From contig CP034989.1 of the NCBI GenBank assembly GCA_004026145.2, forward strand, positions 2,742,134 through 2,806,133: DNA of 64,000 nucleotides, in the 5' to 3' direction. Position 1 is the first letter of the stretch. Every line of letters starts with the position of its first letter. Shown one piece after another: positions 41,801 to 52,800 of this stretch. The notes under the pieces are model-generated. The model made no database searches. It was not told the origin of the DNA and was given only the letters and a program-made list of their open reading frames with translations. Position numbers and translations under genes: made by a program. This DNA comes from Takifugu bimaculatus (taxonomy: Eukaryota > Chordata > Actinopteri > Tetraodontiformes > Tetraodontidae).

Positions 41801-44800
41801 AGTCGGATTTGTTTCTAGATTACTGCTTGTGGAAACAATAATACACTTGCAGCCCTGACATTTGTCAGTCTGTTGGATGCAACCTGTCGACTGTGGCAAA
41901 ATCGTTTCACGTCATTTCTTCTGTGCGCCGGAACAACCTTAAAAGTGCAAAAATCAATAAGCCTGCACCTCCAATTTCATTCCCGTTTTTGTCACCGTGC
42001 TGCCGTTTGAAAGTGATCATGTGGGTCGATAAGTGCAAATTACAGTAGCCGCCACTTCCACACTGTTAACTGGGCAAACTTACAAAGAGTTCGGCGCGAC
42101 GCTTCTCGTCCTCAGTTGCGAGTCGCTCTCTTATTATGGCTTGCTGTAGGCTCTCCTGGGCCAAGCCCCGCTGAGCAGACAGGATTCTGGAGATTTCATC
42201 TTGGACCTGGGATTGCGTCTCAGCCTGGACCTTGGATCTTGTCCGGGCCTTTTCTTCCTCTAGCCTGAGGAGTCAATATTTTTTCATTATTAATTCACAT
42301 CATACGAACTGTTCGACTAGAATTAAAAGGCTAGTGTTAATAATAAATCATACAGAGGATAAAACATGATTGATTTCTAGTGCTAATGTCAGTTTCATCC
42401 CCAGATATCATTACTCTGACCAAGCCAGAAAACAGAGGGGCAAATTAGAAGTAAATATCAATAAGAAAATAAGAAAAACTGTAAATGGAATTAAAAAAAT
42501 CTGATGCTCCATAACAAGTTCAGCCCTTTCAGACAGTTTTAGATTATCATTTCCAAATAATTTACAATCAGGAATGACTGGATGACAACTTTCTGATAGG
42601 ATACAAGAGATAACAATCCTTCCCCCAAACAAGGATCCATAGAGTGAGCGATAACGGAGGGAGTTCTCTCTGTGCAGACTGCCATCTGAACCCTGTCGCC
42701 GAGTTCCCATAGTTGCCTAGCAACGCAATCCCCACTCAGCGACAGAGCACTCCATTGGCGAACAGGAGGAACGTCCCTGAAAACCCAGAAAGTCATCTTC
42801 TGCTTGGAATCAAAAAGGATGGCGGCAAGGTAAAATAAACACGGAGCAGACAGAAGCGAGCGTCTAAATGAATAATGACAGACAGAAGGTAGGAGGCGAG
42901 GAAATTTTTAAAAAGTTATGAGGCAGAAAGCCTTGTGAGGAGTTCTGTCGGCTGAATGGCACATGGAGGCTTTATTCCACAGAGGCACAATGTTAATTAA
43001 AAGCAATGCTCGAATCCAGAACATTGACATGAATCAGCTTCGTGGTGATGCTCTGAAGGTAGCAAACCTTTGTTTACGGAGAAGCATTAAAACTGAATGC
43101 CTCATTAAGCCTGTGCATTGCTCATCATGAAAGCACTAGCACATTTTTGTTGTCAAGTCTCAGGTAACAGCTACAGTACAAGACAACTGAATATGTGTGA
43201 ATTATTAGCTTCCAACATGTCTTCCTTCAGGTTTTCAAGTTTTATCTATATTATTATTATGAAACTGGCCAGTATCCTACAGCACTGTTTTGGAGCAGAC
43301 AGGTATATTTAATGAAAATATGTCCCATGACTTCAAGCTTCCATTTGCCCCACAACACCACTAAATGTCAAAGAGCAGGAGAGGGCAGAATAAGAGGAAA
43401 AAAATCGAGGGGAGGGAGCGTGAGTGAGCACCGGCAACATGACATGTTTGGCCCTGAGGAAGTGAAGCAAAGAAGGAGTGAAGCAGAGTGGGAGAGAGGG
43501 AGAGAGAGATGGAGGGAGACCAGCCACGTCCAGTCTCACAGTCCACTGGGCTGCACGCGTAAGCACACTCCATCCATCATCTGGCTCCAACTCACGCACA
43601 CTTGGACAGACGGTCCCACACACACATCTAAGATACCTTCTAATGGCCTCTTACTTTTGCCATTTTCCAATAAACCCGCCTGCCAGAGCTCTACATCGGC
43701 TATGTTTCTCAAAAATGTCTTCTAATTTTCCCGCCGCAGCGTACACTGGCTGGTTTGGAGGTAGTTATGCGGGTCAAATTTAGATGCCAGTCAAACTTAT
43801 TTAGCGAGACTTTCATCCCTGCTTGGTGCAATGATAATAATCATATTAACCTAGTGTTCCAGGAAAAGCCCTGCAAGCAATTATTGTTCAAACTGACTGC
43901 ACTATTCTGCCAAATTTTTAATTTATTTTCAATTAAGATTTAATCAAATTATTTTTTGCCAGGGTTTAAAATGTGGCACTGTCTATTAGTTATAAACAGC
44001 AGAATTGACACACACATTTACTACCGAAACCTGTAGCCTCAAAAAGTAAAGGAAGCCAAGAAAACAGGCAGAAATTATTAAAAATAAAAGTGTACCTAGT
44101 ACTACACAACTACTACTACAAGTGCTAACTGAAGCAAAGCCTGCTGTAACTAGCTGGATGCTATCTGTCTGCCTCACCTCTATTGCTCTCCAGTCATTAT
44201 TGACCTGTCCCTGGGATATTGGACACATTTTTCATTGGAGTGTAAAAGATTGGCAATGGGTAGGAAAGGGTAGCTCAGAGGTAGCCACAGGGAGAGGAAA
44301 AAATAGTACCTGGAGATAGGGGGCAAAAAAAACCACATGTCTTCAGAGGAAGAGAGAATGTTTTGTTTGGGGATTCTTCTTTTTTTAACCCTGTATAGAA
44401 ATGTGATTTGGGGACAGGACTGTTTGAATCCCAGAAGCAAAGATAAAAATTCATTACAAATTAGATAATATTTATTTGAAGAGCCAGAGGGACTTGAAAT
44501 ACCATCAAAATGAAAAAATAGCAAACTTGCAAATCCCAAGAATCACTGTGGTCATCCTTTGTTGCTTTATATTTCTACCTGTTCTCTCCATCAGTAAGAT
44601 GCATCTTTAATCCTCCTTTCGTAGAGTCCTTTATACCAGTGCACACTCAACTGAGCCCTCTTGAAACAAAGGCATTTAAAGACTCGATGCAATATTGATG
44701 TTAGGAATAATGTCTCTGAATACTGCCTATGAATATTTTATGAGTTTATGCACTCTTCCTGACACACGTGCTCACAGACAAACACATGAACACAGGTGCT

Positions 44801-47800
44801 GTGAAATGCCGGCCGGAGTATGAATTAAGCATAGGGGAAACAAACAGCGGCGCAGTGAGAAAATTAATCGGAGCCCAACACTGCTGAAGGAAGCAGAAAA
44901 GCTCTTTTGTAGTTCCAGTTTTCCAAAATTGCCTCTGCAATATTTTCACAGCTACAGTCAGAGACAGTTTTGAAGGCAGGTTTTCTGCCCGTTTTAGATT
45001 TTCTGTTAAATTCCATGACTTCCAAGAACCTGTAGGTTACATGAGAAACTAAATAACAAAAATTTGAATGAAATTACAATCATAACACAGAAAAGGTGTG
45101 CCAGGAGAGCAAAGAGATCAGTCAATAACTATTCATGTTCACTGGAAGCACTGGCAGCAGGATGTTACATGACTTTTCAGGCTGTATTTACAGCCCAACA
45201 ACAGTTACTCCTGCTCTACTCCAGCTTGGAAATCCAGGGCTACTCGAAGCAAATGTTGAATGTCTGCAGTGCAAATCATCTTGAAAGATTATTGTTGTTG
45301 CTGCTGCCTTCAAAAGCAGTCGTACAAGTGCATTTATAAAATAAAATTTTAAAAAAAAAAAACACCTTTGTATTTGGAATCATTTCACCAATACCTCATT
45401 TTCTGATGTTTCATTTGGTTTTCTGAACTTAACTTATGAATTATGCTCCTTTTCAAGTGGAGATGAAGTAGATAGGTTAAAAAACAAAAAAAGCTGGAAG
45501 CCCTCTGATTGCCGAAGTTTTTGCTGTCTAACTACTTTGTGAACTTTCTTTGTTGAGAGTTCTGCCATTGTGGGCCAACGTATTTCTGTGTGATCAAAGA
45601 TAAAAGCTCAACAAATCGGTCAGCGAGATCGCCCGCGTCTGACCTGGGAGCAATAACAAATTCACCAGGCGGCTCGGTCTGAGCTCTGGGAATACAGAGA
45701 CTTTGAGAGAAGGTCAGTGTTCTCAGTCAACAGCTGATTTAATGGGCAGAAGTTTCAAAAGAACAACTAACCTTTAAGTGTTGGGCACACAATTTTCATG
45801 CAAAAGAAGGGAGTGGAAAATAGAATGGCAGAGTGCAAACAGCATAGAAATACTGACAATATTGAGAAAAATGACATATAAAGGAAAGTGGGAGAATAAT
45901 AAAGAAGAGAATGGTCAAATGGTGATGCAGGGTATGATAGGCTGAAGGAGAAGAGACAAGACAGTGCGTGAGTCGCCCTCTTCTTATCCCTTCTCTCTCA
46001 TGCTTTTCTCCGACTTGTTCTGCTCTAATGCCTCACAAAGACGAAGCAAAGGCAAATCTGCTCCCTGCAGCCGCTCCTGGAAACAAACGAGTTTACAACT
46101 GCACCCAAATGAACTCCTCACTGAGCCTGTACTCTACTCCTATACCACGGCAAACACATGCAAATCCTGATCTCTGGAGTTCAAGTATGGCCCTTTAGCC
46201 AAACACAAGATGCACTGCCTCATCTAAACACCTCTGTCCATTGCAGTTCCCTCCGTTTATTTATTCTACACTGCCTAGCAAAATAACACTACGGGAATGT
46301 TCATGCCTGGAGTCCTAGTGCCCAACAATCTGACATTATTTTCAGGTTTCACTTCTGTTACACCTGTTCTTTTTTTTTTAAAACTGCATTTCAAACCCAC
46401 TGTGGAATAATCCTGATGAATTATTCATGTTTTCCCCTAAAACTGCTGTGCACACAACCAGAGAACAGAGAACAAAAGGAATGATGGGCTATATTAGCAT
46501 GTATATGTTCAAGCTTTGCCTTGGGATTTACAAACTGACCGTTTACAAGGCCAGAGGATCAGCTGGTGCTCCTGAACACTATATAACGTCATCCATTTCT
46601 CTACACTATAACAAATGAAAAAAAAAAGGAAAAGCAGAAAAGGAAGGGAACCCGAATGAAGAATAAAGGAATTTAAGAGGCTCCATAAATGAACTGTTTA
46701 TCTGGTTTACAGTTCTTTGCTTTGCAAGCGCCACTTATTTCATTTTATGTGACTCACAAGAAATGTGTGGGCAAGAACGGAGCATCCGTGAAAGCGTTTA
46801 ATGAGCAGACTGACTGCAGGGATGACTGTAGGGGTTGAAAATAACCTTGAGATTCTGGCCTCCTGTATTTGTTGTGTGCACATGTATGCGCTTGTTTCCA
46901 GTGACCTGGGGCTTCACGTTTTCCCCGTGTTCAAGCTGTGCAGCAGTTTCACTCCAGGGTTCTATTGTGGCCTTGTTATCCAAGCTTCAATACACACAAA
47001 CACTTTTACCTCTAGTTTCCCACCTGAATCTTTGTCTTCCAACACAGCAAAGACCTTAATCAGCGTGCCTCATTTGCTTACAACTAAAAACTCCCTTTCC
47101 TTCATGCCTGTACTGTGGAAAGGTGAACTATGCTGTAATTCAATTATACTTTTACAACCAATTTGGGGGAAAATGTGTTGTCCTGGCATTTCTCTTATCC
47201 ACTTAAATTAAAGTCACCTTTACGGCAATAAGTGCAGAAAAGTTCAACTGTGTCAAAAAAAGCAGATCTGAGATTTTTAAAATGCTACTGATGTGGTAAA
47301 TTCGAAACAGGAGGTTTATAAATTGTTTTTTGGAAATAAATTCTATGCATGAGCCTACTTGGAGATGAAAATACATTTTTGTGGTCACATTTTTCTAAAT
47401 AAAAGCTAGATTTACCTGGTATTACTCCGAGTTTACGACATGGAAATTGCAAAACAGTACCCAATAAAAACGTCTTAAAATATGCTGTGCAAAATGTCTC
47501 CCCCTACCGGTGGTTGTTCAAATGAAGCCAGCATCCAAGATTAAATGTTTGAACGCTGTTGCTGTAGATTGGTACCAACAGAGTAGAGGTGAATTTATTA
47601 ACACTCTGTAGGTTGTGAGTTTAACTTATTTGAAAGACTAGATGAGTTTAACGGGAAGGATTTTTGGAATGTTGGTGTACTGGCAGTAATGGAACTGGTC
47701 ACTCCCCTGAATATGGGACAAAAATGTCACTGGCAACTATAAGTTGCTAATTCAACAAAACCAGAGGATATTAAGATTGGTGTGGAGAGGAGAGGTGCGG

Positions 47801-48361
47801 AGAGGAGAGGAGAGGAGAGGAGAGGAGAGGAGAGGAGAGGAGAGGAGAGGAGAGGAGAGGAGAGGAGAGGAGAGGAGAGGAGAGGAGAGGAGAGGAGAGG
47901 AGAGGCTACCATGAAGAGTGAGTTTCATCATCAGGCAGAGCTAATGCATCACCCATTCAACACCCAGGAAATTACCTCAGGATAGTGCCCTTCTTTCTCA
48001 GACAAGATTAATTGATCCAGCGAGAACAAAAAGGGAAAAGACATAGATGTAGTGGCAAGGAAAAAAACTTGTTGATGAGCTTCGGAAGAGGGGTAGATTG
48101 AAAACACAGAAGGGATCAAAAAAGACTGAGGCTGACCTTTTTGACTATTAATGAAAAAGTAAAGTGGTCACATGTGAAAATGCATTTCTAATGAAAGGGA
48201 GAAGTGGTATCGACAAAGGTGCTGACTCCCGATTCAATCTGAACCGGAGAGGAATTAGAGAGAATAAGGAGGGCAGGGAGCAAGGGTGCCAGCAGGGGAA
48301 GCTTGATTTCATCTCATAAAAATGTGGTAATATCTCATTTGGTTAGAAAAATTGTTGCAAT

Positions 48362-48419
<58 letters not shown>

Positions 48420-49832
48420 AACCAGGCTTGAAGCTCCTGTTCCGCCTTGGCCCTGTCTTGTTCAAAGCCTTTATATAGCTCATCAGTGATCTTCTTCCTC
48501 AGTGCCTCTTCATCAACTGGAAAGAAATGGGGGGGGGGGCGGCGAATTGAGAGAGGGGTTAAAAATTAATATTAATGCTTTGCAGCTGCAACAACTTTTA
48601 GATATTATTTTTTAACACAGATTTGATTTTTCCATAGAGTATAATCAGATGCATGGATTCAATGGCTGAAATAGGTGATAGAATTTTGTGAGTGACTCTG
48701 GCTTTGGGGTTCCAAGAGGAATCACTAAATGCTGAAATGATGGTGACAGTGATGAAGGAAACAACATTCTATAACATTATTAAGATACACAGTACAGGTG
48801 AAGAAAACAATGGAAAAAACTCAGGAATAATACAATGTTTAGTTGTGGCTTAAAGCCTTTTACAGTTTATTAACACTTAAAATCATCATGCAAATATGGA
48901 GAACTTTACATTGCAAATAAAAACCTAAAGCTAAAAAAAAAAAATACGCCACACACACTTCCCCCACAAACCGTATCACCCGACCCTGCAATCCCGATAT
49001 ATTCACGTCAGGAACATCATACATGTCTGACTCCGTGTCTCCATGGTCTCTATCCTGGCAGGTAATTAAGCATGAAAGTAAAGATGCCAGTCAGCGATCG
49101 GGGCCCAAAACGTGCTCTGAACACACAAGTGCCATGCAGCGTGCGGCAACGCAGCAGCGAGGGGGGCGGCGGGTGAGATGGGAGGGGTGTCTGAGTGTGT
49201 CAAGATTACTCTCCCACTGTATTAGTTAGCTGGGATAATCCCTTTGTCAAGGTCTATTACAGCTTGGTACCTGGCATGTGTTCACTGCAGGCCACTGGCC
49301 ACTTCATAGGGCTGCTGGATCGGTCAAAACACATCAATTAAATACTTAAAATATTGTCAGGCATATATTCTGATATGTTTCTGGTATTTTGATATATTTC
49401 CCAGACACTGTAAAGGCTCTTTTAGATAAGTCATAGTCGTGTTTTCGAAGACGGGGCTACATTACATTAAATCGTAGCTCATTAGCATGTTTTTCCACCT
49501 CCACCGACTGTCATTCTAGTCCTTTTTCCCAGCCTTTCAGCAGCTTCGTCACACCCACACTCTTAATGTACCCTCAAGTGACATTTCAGCTTAAACACAG
49601 AAAATCACTGTGTTAACTTCATTTTTCTCTGCAGTAAAATGACACGAAACAAGGTCCCACAATCCAGCCGCGGTTGGCTGCGGTGAAGAGGCTGAATAAA
49701 CATCAGGTACAGGTAGGTTTTGACAAAAACTACAGCAAACACAGGGAGTGATTGACAGTTGACACATTTTACAGCAAAGTGCACCCTGAAGCGGAGACTG
49801 CTGTCGTCCAACGCCGTCGAAATGTTCAACGT

Positions 49833-49877
<45 letters not shown>

Positions 49878-52800
49878 CAATCATCCGGTCTGACGGCATT
49901 CAGAAACACAGGGATCTCACAGCAATGGAGAATCTAATTACAACTCTGTTAAGACTTGCAACATTGACCTTTAGGTCTGCCTTTTCCAACACTGCCTTTC
50001 AACGTAGTGATGCAATTTTCCAAAAAAATAAATGACAGACCATCAAGGGATGCAACCGCAGCTTAACACAAACTCTACAGTGATATTTTGCAAGTAATTT
50101 GTCACAAATCATCATGTTTGGAGAAAAAGAGTATATTATTAACAATTATACAGTATCAAAAATGCAGATTTTGCATCAATGCACTGTAATTATAAATACT
50201 AGGCAGAAAACAGAAGCACTGCTTCAATTCAAAGGTCAGCCTTGCCATTGTGTTACTTTCTCCCACCAGCTAAAACTGACATTTCTAAGCTGACCACCTT
50301 TTAAACTATCTTAGATTTGCCCTTCAGCAGTGCAACGTGAAAAGTAAAAGATTTAAAAGTCCTCCAAGTTCAGTTTAGCCGAAGCAACTCTTCCTATCAC
50401 CCCGGGCCCGTAAAGGGAGGCTTCAAATATCTCATGGGCCTGCAGGGTCAACCACAGAACAGGTTCTGATATGATAAACGCTGTCTGGGGTCCTTGAGGG
50501 AGCCTGGTTCGGGTCAGAAACAATTCCAGATCGACAGCAGAGGTGTCAATCCCAAGTATGACATGTAAATGTTAAAAAGATTAAAAACTCATCATCTTCT
50601 TAGACGTGTTGCTCTCCTTTCCATTTCCGCCAATCACCAGACCCTGTGGAAGAGGAACCCTCTCCCATAGAAGAGGAGAGGTGGCGGAGCGCAGGCTATT
50701 GGCGTCTGAGATAATAGACAAGGCAAATTGCGCTTCTCATCAGAAGTTTCATTAACCCCAGGACCTGCGTGGAAGGCATAATCTGTAACATTACCACTCT
50801 CTCACGTTTCCCACGTCTAGTCAATTCAAGGAACACCTTTCGCCATTTTCATAATGGGAGAGAGACAAAAGAAATGCTGCACCAAGAAGAATCAGCCACA
50901 TCCGAGAGATGGGAGCAGCTACTTCCTATCGCTAACTTGGCTAATTCTGTCTGGGTTATTAAAGTAATTAACTGACATTTTCAGTTGACAAAGTCCATTT
51001 TGATGGAGGTGATAACAGGTTGCACAGCCCACCCCTATGTAGAATCACCCACAGTTTTTAGAGTTCTTTCCTTTAACTCTCCCATGTCCCCCTACTGCAT
51101 CTGAGGGACGACTTTAGGCTAGCTATTAGCCTATCGCAGTGTGTGGGCTACGGCATGAATATTTATGGTGCATCGGCGAAGGTGTAGGAGGTTCAACCTT
51201 GACTGTGGTTTAATCAGCACACATTCTGACTCAGACCATGATTTGAGAGACAACCGACCCGCTGCGAGCCTCATTCGATACCCAACTCTCGCGGACACAC
51301 ATAATCAATGTCTGCCTCATTACGGTCGCACCCTTTTAGGATTGAGCTGAACTTTGCAACTTTTTTTTAACAAGATTCACATTTGCATTCATCATGCCTT
51401 TTTATTTTGACTTCCTTGAGATAAGCTTGCTTTATCAATTGTTAAAAATGTTTTCCCCCATTATTTTTCAGACAAGTTATAGGTATATATTAACCTTTAA
51501 GGTCACCTAATAAGGTGTCCACAGGGAAAATATAGCACATAACAACATGCTACCCATGAGATACCTGAAAATAATTGACAAGATTTGCCCATGAAGACAG
51601 TCATTAAATGGCAAAAGCAACAAACAAAATTACAGCAAATAAAACACACATTTAAAAACCATCTAATGAATTTTCCCATTTGTGTATCTATCCTAAAATT
51701 GCAGTGTCGAAGTCATGTCTACATCTGTCCGTTCCAAGGAGAGAAACATCAGAGGTTTGGTACCCCGCTACATCAGATTACTGCACTTTTATTGATAGGG
51801 AAGCAGCTATAAGGTCAAAACCCACAATGACTGATGGTGAGTGAAAATAATTAGCCATAGAGCAGAGAAATAACTCTGGGGTAAAGATAAATAACAAATA
51901 AAGGAGGCTCGTGGCTAGAACAAGATTCAATGTCATATCACAGAAGCCCTTCAGCTGAATAAAGACGCACGGACACGCCAACAGCCTCCTGCTCTTAATG
52001 AGGCCTGGTGGTTTGTTGTGTGAAACTGTGGAGGTGTCGTTTTAATCACTAGAGTCACTGTGGCGTGGCATAAGTTGGCCCTTTTTAATTACCTTACTGA
52101 TTGAGCCCACTCAAGGATGGGGACGACTGCCCACGTCCGATGCTGCCCTTTGGAAAAGCAAGACCCACGCCCCGTCTTGTTCTTCATAATGAACAAGTAA
52201 CTTTCCGATACCCTCGAGATATGCACGCACACTAAAGAGCCGAAAAGGCTGAAGTTAAAGCCAGAGCTTGGATTCAAGTCGTGCATGAAACCTCTTACAA
52301 CCTCCTATAAACTTTATGTAAGAAAGAATCAGCTCTTTCTTCATCAGTCCTTCCCAAACAACCACCCACACAAACATTCCCTTGTTTGTTGCGCGGGGAC
52401 AAGTTAGAAAACTTAAAAGGTGCTGTTTCACTACACCAGAGGCAATGAGGCTGACGAATACTGCAATAAATGCAAGTCTGAAACACACCTAATTTCTTAT
52501 AGGTGCCTTTTAGATGCTGCCAACTATCAGTGAAAAAGTGCTCTGTAACATCTAACGCCTCCAGTTTTATGTTAAACTGAATTTAACACAGCCGACTCTG
52601 TTTTCTTCAGTAATAATCAATTTAAAATAAGCAAAAAACAGATCATAACAAGAAAAGGAGGCCGTTTGAGAACATGAATTAGCATGAGTCAAATAAAAGA
52701 AGAAAAAACAACTATTTTAGCCTGAAAAACTCCAGATTGACTGAAAATAACAGCAGTGGGAGATTCAAACGATGGTAATTTTTCCAATAAAAGCTTACTG

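Larger units (their letters stand above)
28707..42083 (-). other. chchd3 intron 4
   Basis: The longest intron (13.4 kb). It holds imperfect CA/TG tracts (about 37513-37555 and 40651-40697), G-runs (about 34827-34838) and the homeodomain-motif cluster at 32160-32340. Open frames here lack family features and look random. Confidence 0.85.
42265..48422 (-). other. chchd3 intron 3
   Basis: A 6.2-kb intron beginning with the non-consensus donor GTTAGC followed by a CA repeat, with an AGAGG minisatellite about 520 bp further in. The rest is AT-rich with short A and T homopolymers; no exon or mobile element was recognised. Confidence 0.85.

Noticed and set aside
47727..47985. Open frames on both strands through the AGAGG array
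   Set aside because: A pentanucleotide without stops is open in all phases; the translated repeats have no other support.
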